From the NCBI RefSeq assembly GCF_032854445.1, contig NC_088302.1:6755338-6819337 (forward strand): a stretch of DNA of 64,000 nucleotides, written 5' to 3'. The DNA is from Liolophura sinensis. Taxonomy: Eukaryota; Mollusca; Polyplacophora; Chitonida; Chitonidae. Under the pieces are notes generated by a model. That model saw nothing but the letters and a program-made list of their open reading frames with translations, had not been told where the DNA came from and did no database searches. Shown piece after piece: positions 42,259 through 53,194 of this stretch (the first letter of the stretch is position 1; every line of letters starts with the position of its first letter). Made by a program: the position numbers and the translations under genes.

Positions 42259-43319
42259 TTATGAAAAAAAATACAGAGTGCGCTTGGATCTACGCCGACT
42301 GTGTAAGGGTTCCCATTTTAGTTCATTTAAAAGAGATTTATATGACGTTCGACGTAAGCCCCCTGTACATAATAATGCTGCTCGGCGTTGGACATTTTCC
42401 AGTGAGTTGGATATTGAAACGCTGCTGTTGTAAAATAGAAAATCTCCATATTTCAACAGTGTGATCATACACTTTCTAGTAAGTGTTCGCCTGGTCCAAC
42501 TAATCATACTCAATTGCATATTACTTCTCTTAACTATAGCTCCTACATGCTCATTCCATTTACCATTGTGTTGCAGAACAATTCCGAGATATTTATGGGA
42601 CGGAACGCTCTTCATGTCTACGCCATCTAAATACAATCTCGGATGTGAGGGATTATTTTTCAATTATAATAAGAGATAAACAGTTTTTGGTAGCATTGAA
42701 CCACACAAGTCCTTGACTAGCCCAGTTGGACAGACGTTCAAGATCACGATTAAGGTTTAGCCTCAGATGTTGCTAAATCTAAAATTTGTTCAGACTGCAA
42801 ATAAGTGTCATCAGCAAATATGTTAATATTACATTCAATATTCATTCTAACATCACTGACAAAAATTAAGAGAAGTGGACCCAATACAAAGCTCTGTGGG
42901 ACACCAGCATATATTGGATAAGTTTCGGACTCTGTGCCGTTAAGGCAAACCTCAATTTTTCTGTCACACAAATCATCTTTTAACCACGCAAGTAGAGGAT
43001 CTTGTATACCCAACTGCTCTAACTTAAACAGGAAACCATCATGCCAGACTTTATCAAATGCCTTTCTGACATCTAAAAACAGTAAACAGGTGTCATTTCC
43101 ACTGTCAAGATTTTTGTATATGTGATGAACAATTTTTGTAAGCTGGCATACAGCCGAATCCCCACGTTTAAATCCAGTTCTGTGGTATAAGAAGATTATT
43201 TGACATACAAAACATATACAGATGTTTATACACGACCTTCTCCAAGACCTAAGAAAAAGAGGGTTGAAGGGACACCGGTTGATAATTAGAAGCGTCGTGT
43301 CTATCTCCTTTTTAGACAC
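42259..43319 (-). pseudogene. CR1-like reverse transcriptase (copy 1)
   Basis: Frame 43,319-42,750 (189 codons) shows FKRGDSAVCQLTKIVHHIY, the motif A block LFLDVRKAFDKVWHDG, AGVPQSFVLGPLLLIF and the catalytic box NINIFADDTYL. Frame 42,663-42,259 (134 codons) continues with VPSHKYLGIVLQHNGKWNEH and the thumb. In this copy motif A is in frame; a break lies between the two frames at about 42,700. The enzyme would copy element RNA at a nicked target. Confidence 0.85.
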
Positions 43320-43990
43320 GATATCAGTAAGGAATAATTAAAAAGATTTGTTACGGTAGTTGCAATACAATCAGCAGAATTTTAAAGCAGGAAGTTGTTT
43401 ATACCATTAGTACCTGATGCTTTCCGTGTATTCAGAGTCTCAAAGAAATGTTTAATCTCATTTTCACAGGTTTGTATACAACTGAAACGTGATTCTGTAA
43501 CATACGTAAAAGATGGTAAGGCAGGTACTGTATGGTGAGGGGCCGTTTGAGATGCGAACAATTAACAGAATTTGCCTTTTCAAGGTCATTTGACACGTTT
43601 TTGCCACTGACAGCAACAGGAGGAATAGGTGGATTTGCTTTCGATCCTAGTTGAGATTTCAATATCGACCAGTATGTTTTTGTATCCAGCTAGGGATTAG
43701 AGGGATTATCTTTTAAATTTGTGGTGTAACGCAGTATTTCTTGACGTTTGGCCTCCCTTCTAGATATATAACATGGAAACTTATCGCCATTGGACTTAGT
43801 CCGTTTGTATTTTTTGAAACAATGATTCCACAGTCGTATCTTGTACCGAACATCGTTGGTCATCCAAGGCTTGTCATGTGGTCTAATAGTGACTTTCTTA
43901 TTCCGAATACATTAATTGCAACATGACAAAATCAATCTATTCCAGACAAATAATTTGTCATTAACATGAGAGAAAATATTACCAACGGCA

Positions 43991-44239
43991 TCAAATGGTG
44001 TAACAGAGAGAAGGTGGTGCATAAATAGTACACTTGTCGAGATTAGCCATTGGTGAGGCAACTCCATAGTCAATTACATAACCAATACAATCCGTTATTA
44101 TTAAGTCCAATACATAAGCAACATCATCAGTATATCGAGTGGGTTGATTAATTAGTTGAAAAAATTTTTTCCCAGCTACCATATCGAAAGTCTCAGTTTC
44201 CAGTCGTTCATATCGTGGTATTTTTCTCAGTATCGACAT
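43991..44239 (-). pseudogene. CR1-like AP endonuclease C-terminal fragment (copy 1)
   Basis: 82 codons with FFQLINQPTRYTDDVAYVLDL and VASPMANLDKCTI, the typical end of an APE-type LINE endonuclease (block with D before the final His-like region, here DKCTI). Its N-terminal half is lost at the element's 5' truncation near 44,245. Confidence 0.8.
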
Positions 44240-44245
44240 CTATCA

Positions 44246-44667
44246 TTAAAACCACCCATTATTAACATGGAATCTGGATTTTATGTCTAGACGCAAGTTA
44301 AATATACCATTCAATTCCCAGGAATATAATTCGCAAGTCTTAAAATAATGTAAATAATTTTCGAAGATGTAGACTCACTTTATAACACATATAATTATGC
44401 AATGCCCCAATTGCCACTCTGTACCGATTTATGTTATCCCTGACGTACCGGTAATAAACAAAGAGATAGCGAATGAAAGCACATGCACTAAAACCTTCAC
44501 GTAAATACGCTGTTCTTCAGTCAAATACACAATGACATTTTTCAAGATTATTAAATGTAACTGTAACTGTTGGTCTAAAATGTCATTATTTCTTGACGAA
44601 ATTAACCGAAATGATCCAACTGATTGTCCCCTTACAAAACAAAGTAACACAAAATAAAAATACAATA
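44246..44667. other. Unassigned DNA between CR1-like LINE and Penelope-like insertion
   Basis: AT-rich. An 88-codon minus frame (44,429-44,695) is hydrophobic but overlaps the insertion edge and shows no motif. No other feature. Confidence 0.4.
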
Positions 44668-44682
44668 CTATACACAGCATGA

Positions 44683-45605
44683 TTGACAGAGGCATTACTT
44701 TTGGATAACTCCTGGATTTATTGAGTGGGTGAAGTTTCCATGCAGGTTCTTACATCGTTATCAAACCATATGAACATACAGAGACACACGACAACATATA
44801 TACAGTAATAGAGTGAGTGGTGTCAAAAACAGGCAACAATGTAACTATAGATAATGGCTTCCGGGTTTAAGGCGATTAATGTCTAATCTGATGAGGTCAT
44901 TGTAGGCGCTCGGTAGGTGGTACCCGCTGTCTCGGTTAAGCTGTGGATTGTGTCGCCGGATCATGATGCCTTCCAGCAGTTTCCTTCTTTTGTAGTCTGA
45001 CTAGTTCTGTAGGGTATGAATTGTGTTCCATTGGAGTTGGTGTTCTGGATGGGCTCTGATGTGATGGAAAATCAGCCCTCAGTGATTAACTCTATTACTG
45101 TATATCTCTTGTCTTGTATCTCTGTATATTGTTTTCTCTCTGTCTAAATTTCTGTATAGGCAACTCAATGTAATTCTGTAATGTAGATCTATGTATTTCT
45201 GTAAATATAAGCTCTGTAAATAGCTTACTATTTATCCAACTACTGTTAAATGACCACGGCAGCTTTTGAACCTATACAAATAAATACACATGCTACCACA
45301 AAAAGATATAGTTCCACTAATTGACTCATGTACATATGTAAATAGTATACGCACTGCCATTATCTATCCAAAATATTCATGTGTTAAAAAAAAAATAAAA
45401 TACTGATTTGATCGGCCACGATATCCGCCAGGAAAGTGACCCTAAAATCAGTATTTAAATCAAACCTGTATGTTCATATGGTTTGATAAAGATGTAAGAA
45501 CCTACATCAAAACGTCACCAACACAATAAATCCAGGAGTTGTTATCCATAAGTAATGCCTCTGTCAATCTATACCACCCCAGCTCCTAAATGCCTCTGAA
45601 AGAAG
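44683..45605 (-). mobile_element. Penelope-like element insertion, 5'-truncated (copy 1)
   Basis: The insertion is flanked by a perfect 15-bp direct repeat CTATACACAGCATGA (44,668-44,682 and 45,606-45,620). Inside, an inverted repeat of about 100 bp is present: 44,683-44,781 against 45,466-45,568, about nine tenths identical. On the minus strand, 45,075-44,845 encodes the end of a GIY-YIG endonuclease domain. Penelope-like elements are known for a C-terminal GIY-YIG domain and variable target duplications; inverted terminal copies also occur in them. The reverse transcriptase is not present. Confidence 0.75.
44845..45075 (-). pseudogene. Penelope-like GIY-YIG domain C-terminal fragment (copy 1)
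   Basis: The minus-strand frame shows KRRKLLEGIMIRRHNP then QLNRDSGYHLPSAYNDLI and a TAG at 44,845-44,847. The E of LLEGIMI and the N-R-D of LNRDSGY fit the C-terminal part of Penelope GIY-YIG nucleases (E as catalytic residue). A TAG upstream at about 45,010 interrupts it. Only about 75 codons remain. Confidence 0.7.
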
Positions 45606-46972
45606 CTATACACAGCATGAATTAGGTGAATACCTAAAGCATGGCATAACACAAAGGGAGGGTTAATTTATTTTGAGGATCTAAAACTAAAGACAAATAA
45701 AACCACAGATTAAAATAGACCACCAATTCCTGCAGAGAGAACCTAGAGAGAACAAACTCATCTTCATCCAAAGTTGATAAAAGACATTGATAAATCTGAC
45801 AGGTGTGGTATTTACATTCGGTTTAGATGATCCTGACATGAAGACACATTAAGATGCCTGCATGACGCCGGAGCTTTCGACCATCAGAATGATCCATTTT
45901 AAAGTTCATTGGTCAACTTTGGCACGATTATATAGTATAATAACACAAATTTACGAGCACAATGTCCCCGGTGATCAGGAAAGTTCGTGCAGTCTCTCCA
46001 CGAGGATCTTGGGCGGTACATACCCAGAATACGTTTCACTGGTTTACAAAGATTAGACCTTTGAATGCGTATGCTGACACAGGACAGAACAGCAATCGCG
46101 AAATTCATGCAGCTCGGCGATTATTACATAGCACTTAAACCCGATCAAACCACGGCAAGTCATTGTTACTGTTCACTCGCCTATATCATGTAATGGGAAA
46201 CGTTAAACGTTAAAATAGAGCTATATGTGCATGTAATTTACCATATCTGAGCAGGCTAAACATACACATGCATAGTCGTCTGTAGTAAAGTGTCTTTTTA
46301 GGCATTACGTATGACAGGGAGATCACATTCGCTAAACACCTGTGTCCTTTCACTATTTCAGACCTAACGAAAAAGATATTTCCGTCGTATGACCACACAC
46401 TATGCAGATTGTCTTGCTTTTTCAAGCTAAGCAGGGATTTATACAGGGCAAAACGACGCTTTGTCAGATCTTCGTAGGACGTTCCTAACCTCCCCTGTTC
46501 ATGTTTTTAGTACAGATGAGGAACTCATTATACCTTGGGTCTGAGCCGTTGTTTTGTAGCCATAACAAGTGTACAACTGAGATGTGTCTTAGACCAGTCT
46601 GTTGCATTAGTTCTCCTTCAAGCTCATCTTGTATCTACATGTAGTCGTATGATTTATTTCCCTTGGGAAACCCAAAATGCTGTGATGATCTGCTATAACT
46701 CATATTTATGCCTTACGCCCGTCAATAATCTTCAATCTTCTTATTCTGAAATGTCAGACTGAACTTCGCGTTCGCCTGATTTGTTCTGGGAGGGCCTTTT
46801 CCAAGGCACGTTCACACACACACAATCTTAAATACAAGATGATGTTGGTAATATGGAATATAGACAGGCAAAGGGAATCAATGCATTTTATACTTAGTTC
46901 TGCGTATATCATGCTGGTTGATGGACATGTAATATGTTTCTAACTAGGCTTTTATTCGGTTGATATAAATGC
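45606..46972. other. Unassigned DNA (copy 1)
   Basis: No supported gene. A CA-rich short run occurs at about 46,811-46,824. Open frames of 60-75 codons are present on both strands without motifs. Confidence 0.45.
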
Positions 46973-47136
46973 TTAACTGAGATAATATGACAAGAGGTTG
47001 TATTTCAAAGTTTTTAACTGAGATAATATGACAAGAGGTTGTATTTCAAAGTTTTTAACTGAGATAATATGACAAGAGGTTGTATTTCAAAGTTTTTAAC
47101 TGAGATAATATGACAAGAGGTTGTATTTCAAAGTTT
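46973..47136 (+). repeat. Minisatellite, 4 x 41 bp (copy 1)
   Basis: The unit begins TTAACTGAGATAATATGACA and ends with TTTCAAAGTT; four consecutive units span exactly 164 bp with no visible differences inside the array. Identical units suggest recent expansion or gene conversion. It is repeated as a whole at 58,657-58,820. Confidence 0.95.
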
Positions 47137-47756
47137 ATTTGTGACCATTTGCCAACTATCACACTTTCGTCGGTTTTATACTTTTTGCTGTAAGTCTTTT
47201 GTATGAGAATGGTGTTGACGGACCATCATATTCAATATATTCTTATCCTGTTAAAAACCATTTTCTGGTTTCTGTTTTCAGCGCCACTCTATGGCTGGAA
47301 GATTGCAGATATGCCGTTAAGCCATAGTTATTTATTCACCCATTCAATATATTTTTTTTACTTGGTAGAAACGATCGACCTTTATAACAGTTTCTCCATA
47401 CAGACATATTTATTTTAATACGGGTCCTGCGAGTAGAAGGGACAGTTTGTATTAGTTTAGACGAAAAGTGTCGTCGAATTATCGAGCTATTCGATCCATT
47501 CAATAAACAACAAAATATCTAATGGATTGCAGTAATTTTGTTCACTTCAAAGGCAGTAGCCTGTTCTGATTGAAATGGATATGTTACTCTACCGTACTTT
47601 ACAGATTGCTTGTGAACAGCTTTATGTAATAGAACTGTTGTTCTGTCCTCTAGTTCATATCACAAAATCTGTTTTTGTCTTGTGAATTTTGACATTAATG
47701 CACCGGTGGTCAGTTAAAGCAAACGCTGAAAGATTTATTGAAAAACTCAAGCTCTT
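47137..47756. other. Unassigned DNA holding a decayed LINE tail (copy 1)
   Basis: Bases 47,279-47,346 (GCGCCACTCTATGGCTGGAA ... GCCGTTAAGCCATAG ... CCATTC) are a degenerate version of the 3' stem and tail of the RNase H-bearing LINE family. The rest has no feature. Confidence 0.55.
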
Positions 47757-47995
47757 ATGGAGGTAATGACCCAGAAGTCTCTCACCAATGCAGTCGCTGT
47801 AAGTTCAAGTCCAGCTCATGCTGGCTTCCTCTCCGGCCGAAAGTGGGAAGGTCTTGCAGAAACCTGCGGATGGTCGTGGGTTTTCCCCGGGCTGTGCCCG
47901 GCTTCCACCCACCATAATGCTGGCCGCCGTCGTATAAGTGAAATATTCTTGAGTACGGCGTAAAACAGCAATCAAATCAAATCAATAAATAAATC
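47757..47995 (+). repeat. SINE, head partly missing (copy 1)
   Basis: Plus-strand SINE from AATGACCCAGAAGTCTCTC to GTAAAACAGCAATCAAATC followed by A/T-rich tail repeats (AAATCAATAAATAAATC). The first about 35 bp of the tRNA head, including the A box, are lost. The tail differs from the poly-A of the 40,401 copy. Confidence 0.9.
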
Positions 47996-48984
47996 AAACT
48001 CTTATGAGGGGTGGCACTACAAAACTATGACCATACCGGAAAGGTCTCTGAGTATTTGTCGACATCAAATCTAAAAATTGCAATTTGTATCACCGCGTTG
48101 TTCTTTGTTTACGTGAGCATTTATAAGCCAGGCTCAGTAAAACAATATTCTTTGTTACCCTAAACTGGTACTTAATTATTACTTGTAGCTTCTTGCCTCA
48201 CAGACGTGACCGTCAACGTGCATATATACATTCTACAATGATGACAGCTGCTCGGGCCCGCAATGTTATGTAAACAACAACAACACACTTCTACCCTAAC
48301 GGAGTGGCTCATTACATTGGTAGTAATAAAGCATTGTATACTGATTTCTGCCGTATAATTAGTCGCTATAGCATAACTGTAATTACCAGATTGCTTTCTA
48401 GTTTAAAAGGGTTAAAAACATTAGAAGGAATTTCTGCAGTTCGGGTGGCGAAACAACCGCTTTCAAGTAATCACTCAAGGCGAGGCTCGACTCGCGGATT
48501 CCTCTACGATCAACTGGTCATTGCAACAGTGTGTCTGGGTTTATGAACGGAACCAGACAAAATATAACAATATAATAAAAACCTCTTTGAACTTAGATAG
48601 CATTTGAAAATTTATGAAAAGCCAAAAATTATTTGGGAGGGGGAATGGGTGGTCACTACATATCGTTACACATATCATCCTCACTAGATAATAGATCTAG
48701 GAAAAGTCGTCCTCGGTCCAAACACAAAGATAAATGTCCTATGAGCCTCTCCCCATAAAGTCTACATACGTCGGGAATTAGTGTAATTTTCAGGGTATAA
48801 AGGCTAACTTAATGGGAAAAAAATCAAAGACACAGTGTAGACGTAGTTAAATTTTTAAATCCAGCCGCATCTTCTGTTCAGAAAACTTGTTTTGAACACG
48901 TCTAACAAAGATTAGATTAATATTAAATGTTGCTCACAGTATACTATCTATTCTGATGTTGAAGAGATAGACTCTCAAAAAAAA
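47996..48984. other. Unassigned DNA (copy 1)
   Basis: No recognised gene; an 80-codon frame at 48,304-48,546 lacks motifs. Probably the original flank of the LINE that starts at 48,985. Confidence 0.4.
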
Positions 48985-50386
48985 ACAAAACAGGGGTTTC
49001 CGGGGTGATAAGAATAGGAGCTCAGCCCTCTAGGCAAGCTTGTCGTAAAAGATGACTAACCTAAAGCTCTCCTGTGTGAGCCCGGTGAATACAATAGGCT
49101 CACATCTTCTCAGTTGTGTGAGAGGCAACCGTGATGCGACCTGTTTGCCGTGGGTTGCAACCCGTAATCTTCGAGGACGGTATTCTGGTGGCTGAGGGCG
49201 TGTTGATCTTGCGAGACCCTCATACCCATCACGTCACTTTGGCCTTTACTTGAAGAGACGGGGGGTAAGATGGGCGTTTTCCGATCAATCGGCTTGGTGA
49301 TGTCTTGCCTCTGCGTGGTCCCAATTTCCTATAAAACAGCACATCATGTAGAGAACAAATGTTATTTCTAAAATATCGTTTGCACGACTACGTTTTGAGG
49401 CGGTGGCTCATGGGTCAATCGAGTAGATTGAATTTAACCTTTGTTAATCTGTTCGAGTATACCTCATATGGAGTCCATGTTGTCTTTCTTGCTGGGTATT
49501 CCCAGGTTCAGGCATCGCTCTTGTTGGCACTCTGTGGTGGGTGGGGAACATATGAGGTGAAATTTATATTTAAATGTCATGTCGACTTTAAACTCTAATT
49601 CAAATGTTTCTAATATCAATACCAGACTTTCTCTTAGCCAATTTAAAGCGCTGACAAAAAGAGGAAATTAGAGGTTTTATCGGACTCGGTTGATAACGTA
49701 CAGGACAGTTGGCCGGCTTTTATAGTTCTCTCAACAACGAGTGAACAGAAGTCGGCCTCAAAAATTTATCCATTTGTACTGAAAAGGGCCTAGCAAGGTT
49801 CAGCAGGTACATTAAAAAACGTCAAACAATTACGATACGGAGACATTCTCATTGAATATTTCTGGAAACAACAATCCATCAATTTATTAGCTTTGAATAA
49901 AATAACTGATATTACTGTCGTACTTCCCCTCATAATTCCCTGAACAGCTGTCAGGAAATTATACGTGACAGGGATCAGGACATCATTGATTTATCAGAAG
50001 AGGAAATCTGCATAGAACTGAAGTCACAGGATGTTACCAGAGTGAAACGCTTCATTACGAAGAAATCTGGCAACATCATTGAACTAAATACATATCTTCT
50101 AACCTTTAACAGTAAATCTATTCCGTCATATATCTACATTGGCCCGTATAGGGTTAGTGTGGACTTATATATCCCTAACCCGACACGCTGTTTTAACTGT
50201 AAAAGTTTGGTCATGGTAAAGGCCAGTGAAAAAATGAACTGGTTTGTTTTCGGTGCGGCAGTAAAGGTCATGATGGTTTCGACTGTAGCAGCACAGCTAA
50301 GTGCTTCAATTGCAGTGGAGATCACGTGGCCCCCTCTAGGGACTGTCTACTTTTCGTGAAAGAAAAACAAATAATCACTATAAAAA
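48985..50386 (+). mobile_element. LINE 5' end (5' UTR and ORF1), cut by the duplication junction
   Basis: A GC-richer 5' UTR-like stretch (GGGGTTTCCGGGGTGATAAG ... AGCTCAGCCCTCTAGGCAAG) begins at about 48,985. ORF1 sequence lies in 49,940-50,386: a frame with IIDLSEEEICIELKS and GNIIELNTYLLTF, then zinc knuckles. The element stops abruptly at 50,386 where sequence from the other LINE's RNase H region begins. The matching second copy at 60,669 continues intact past this point. Confidence 0.85.
49949..50359 (+). pseudogene. LINE ORF1 (gag-like) with CCHC zinc knuckles, frameshifted
   Basis: The open frame 50,042-50,359 contains SKSIPSYIYIGPYRVSVDLYIPNPTRCFNC, written here in two parts as SKSIPSYIYIGPYR and VDLYIPNPTRCFNC. 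The next frame carries CFRCGSKGHDGFDC and CFNCSGDHVAP, two further zinc knuckles. A one-base shift after the first Cys pair puts them out of frame. ORF1 proteins of this type bind element RNA. Confidence 0.8.
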
Positions 50387-50389
50387 ATA
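50387..50389. other. Duplication junction with a 3-bp filler
   Basis: Sequence through 50,386 matches 62,071; sequence from 50,390 matches 38,711. The three bases between (ATA) belong to neither parent by my alignment, although the A-rich context allows one base of ambiguity. There is no extended homology at the joint. Confidence 0.75.
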
Positions 50390-50664
50390 AAACTTGGCTA
50401 CAGGGTTGCAGCTGGAGATGTCTTAGGGCAGTAGGTTGCTTCTCTTCGTCTTCCATCATCGTCTTCAATGTTTTCTGCAGAGGCCAGGGCTATACTTATC
50501 ATATGTTTCTTCTGGGCATGCCCAAAGTTTTGAATGTTCATCAGATCATGTCGAAAATTATTCACGGCCTCCTGGTTTGAACATGTTCTCGCCACAATAT
50601 GGGTGAGATATTGCCGAAGTGGCGTTAAGCCATAATCATTCATTCATTCATTCATTTATTCAAA
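50390..50664 (+). mobile_element. LINE 3' end (RNase H remnant to CATT tail), copy 2
   Basis: Duplicate of 38,711-38,985. In front of it now stands ORF1 of the other LINE, so the joint makes a chimeric element with a 5' UTR, part of ORF1, and a 3' end but no RT. The 3' stem CGCCAC...GTGGCG is at about 50,590-50,625. Confidence 0.85.
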
Positions 50665-51439
50665 GCGCCGCCCACAGTTCGCTCTTCTTCATTTAAATAA
50701 GTGGTGTGCAATGAATATGTTTAAAAGTTATTTTATCTTAGTCAGATGTCTTCAGGTGAGTTTGCTAAAGGCAAAAGGTAAGATGGTGTAATGATAGGAC
50801 AAACTATTATTTCAATAAAATTTCCTGAAGACTTCAACAATTCCACTGTATAATATTGTGATATATAGATATTATGGAGGGAAACGTAATGGAGATTCAT
50901 CTTTATCACTGGACCCAGGACGACCCTTCCTTGGAGAACAGCTGGAAGATCTCCCTGATGCGCCCGATGCATCCATCATAACTGCATCTGATGTTGAAGG
51001 ACTAACGTCTTCCAGAGATCCAAACATAAAGTTTGAATAGGATCCCTGGTACTCTTACGGGGACGCTCTGTGGGGCTACTAGGTGTATTAGGTTTATTAT
51101 TATTTCCACTGTCGGGTTTAGTTTGGACTTCCTTTTGGCATTATCATTTTTAGAGAGATTGGGTTCAGGTTTATCAGTTTGTCTACAAGTGCTATTTACT
51201 CGTTGTATTTGTTGTATTGACGTAGTCTGGGTTGAACAAGAATTACGCGCTGGTTGAGCCGGAAGTTGTACAGAAGTAGAACTAGGTTTGTCATTTCCAA
51301 TGGGCCATGTCTATGAAGTTTAAGTAGCAACATATTCTACTCGCTTGACCACAAACGAAGCCTGGAGAGAAGTATTCACCCCAATTGCAGCACGTAACTG
51401 TGCTGCTACAGTCGAAACCATCAATACCTTTTACTACCG
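50665..51439 (-). mobile_element. LINE ORF1/ORF2 junction fragment (copy 2)
   Basis: Duplicate of 38,986-39,760 with one substitution noticed (G at 50,771). Confidence 0.75.
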
Positions 51440-52019
51440 CATCGGAAACAAATCAGTTTATTTTTACATAGGCCCTTGTTGTGACAAAACTTTTGAAAGG
51501 TGAAGCAACGTGTCGGATTAGCGATATATAAATCCACATTAACACTATAGATATTACTACGGGAGGACGGTAGCATTGAAGGTGAAAAGATATGTATTTA
51601 GTAAAAGGATGTTACAAGATTTCTTCTGTAACGAGACGACTATCTGCGTTACTTCTGGCTGCTCTCCAACTCTAGTTATTAAAGTTGTTGGTCTGACATA
51701 TCAACGGAGTTTTAGTTCGATTTATATTCAGGTTGTTGTACTGGCTTGACAAACACACAGCAACTTTGATGGCATTACGATTGGTGTGTATACGAACTGC
51801 TTCTGTTCGAGTAATGAACATTTCAAGCCGATTCGAACTCGACATGAAATACCTATCTGAAGGCTTTATTCCGTCTGGTTTCTACATAGAGAACTGGGAC
51901 TGAAATGTTGACTGCTATCTCGTCTGGACCCTGCACACGTGCAGCGGAAGTGTTGCCATAGGGACTGACGCAATGCGGGAATCCCTCATAGTGTGAAGGA
52001 TTTTGATTGGTTCATTGCG
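51440..52019. other. Unassigned DNA upstream of promoter-like block (copy 2)
   Basis: Duplicate of 39,761-40,340; no difference noticed. Confidence 0.4.
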
Positions 52020-52079
52020 AGGTCATGGCTCGTGACCTTTCAGTATAAATACGGAGCCCGCGCAGCTTCAACGTCGGCA
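52005..52079 (+). promoter_or_regulatory. TATA-type promoter-like block (copy 2)
   Basis: Duplicate of 40,326-40,400: reverse CCAAT at 52,005, inverted AGGTCA half-sites at 52,020-52,038 and TATAAATA at 52,044-52,051, with the SINE immediately downstream. Confidence 0.4.
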
Positions 52080-52344
52080 GGGGCCTCCGTGGCTCAGTCG
52101 GTTAGCGCGCTAGCGCAGCGCAATGACCCAGGAGCCTCTCACCAATGTGGTCGCTGTGAGTTCAAGTCCAGCTCATGCTGGCTTCCTCTCCGGCCGTAAG
52201 TGCGAAGGTCTCCCAGCAACCTGCGGATGGTCGTGGGTTTCCCCCGGGCTGTGCCCGGTTTCCACGCACCATAATGCTGGCCGCCGTCGTATAAGTGAAA
52301 TATTCTTGAGTACGGCGTAAAACACCAATCAAAAAAAAAAAAAC
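52080..52344 (+). repeat. Full-length SINE with target duplication (copy 2)
   Basis: Duplicate of the SINE at 40,401. Its A tail is one base shorter (13), the kind of change expected from slippage or sequencing error. Confidence 0.95.
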
Positions 52345-53177
52345 TCAACGTCGGCATTTTTGCGGAAAAATAGCAAAAGCACAGTTTAGGTAAAGTTATC
52401 CGACCAGAGATGGCACAGCGGCAGCTGAGTGTGATGGCCATACCACTGTAAGTTAAATTACAGCACATGGTTTGGTACTGGTATAGAAATATCGGCACAC
52501 CAAGCACATGGCTAATTATAATATTCATGCTATGTAGATCATTACGACGTCACCAGATTGGGTGGAATCCCAGTAGTACATTTCACTGTCTACCATATAG
52601 ACAGCAATTACACAGGGGTAATAACTTAATATCGATACTACGAGTCTATGTGGGGTGGAAGTTAGTAAACTGCTACTTACCATACCAATCTTGAGATCAT
52701 TTATGAGTAATTTACCTCAAACAATACGAGGTCGGGGTTTATCCAATCTATTGTCGCCCTCATCAAACCCGGTGGTAGATGTGGATGGACTGTCCCTTGG
52801 GAATTTCCGATGAGTGTAGCTGTTTATAGACTGACGTTTGGGAGAGAATCCGGCTGTTGACGGCTTGTTAAAGTGTCACCGTGATTCATGCCAGTGTTCT
52901 TACAGATCGCGACAGTTGAGGACGAGATGAAACTGAAGGAAGGTGTTATTTAGGTAACATGGACTGAACATTCCACCACTTTCGGTGTATTCTGTTTCTG
53001 TCCTAGTAGTAAATGTCTCAGGCTCATATAAATACATAGGCCTGTTGGAAATCAGTTATATGGAGATGCATATTATTTAATCTGAATTGAACATACCATC
53101 GTTTATGTATATATTCGTTTCAATATCTAGTTTGTTATGCATTACCTCCTGTTCACCGTGTTAGGAACTGGACGATT
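52345..53177. other. Unassigned DNA (copy 2)
   Basis: Duplicate of 40,667-41,499, with T at 53,081 where copy 1 has C. Confidence 0.45.
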
Positions 53178-53194
53178 ACAGAAGCTTACCCTGC

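Larger units (their letters stand above)
41500..44245 (-). mobile_element. CR1-like LINE without RNase H, minus strand (copy 1)
   Basis: A second, different LINE family. Read on the minus strand: endonuclease C-terminal half (44,239-43,991), linker, RT (43,319-42,750 and 42,663-42,259), a Cys/His-rich C-terminal end (42,147 onward) and 3' UTR to about 41,500. The 5' half of the endonuclease and ORF1 are missing. No RNase H is present. The CR1/L2-like assignment is inferred from the FADDTYLQS and HKYLGIVL blocks. A perfect 15-bp inverted repeat (41,620-41,634 and 41,706-41,720) lies in the 3' region. Confidence 0.85.
38711..50386. repeat. Tandem duplication of about 11.68 kb, copy 1
   Basis: AAACTTGGCTACAGGGTTGC at 38,711 recurs at 50,390, and every feature between reappears with an offset of 11,678-11,685. 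Differences noticed: A39,092/G50,771; C41,403/T53,081; A14 against A13 in the SINE tail; T10 against T11 near 41,716; a 4-bp loss near 41,846; one A at about 43,079; one T at about 50,195. The comparison was by eye and is not exhaustive. A recent duplication, or two haplotypes joined in assembly, would both give such low divergence. Confidence 0.95.

Noticed and set aside
46973-47136. CRISPR array
   Set aside because: The four 41-bp units are contiguous with no spacers, and the window is eukaryotic.
50042-50359. Host zinc-finger protein gene
   Set aside because: The CCHC knuckles and the preceding block match LINE ORF1 proteins, and the LINE's ORF2 follows in the second copy.
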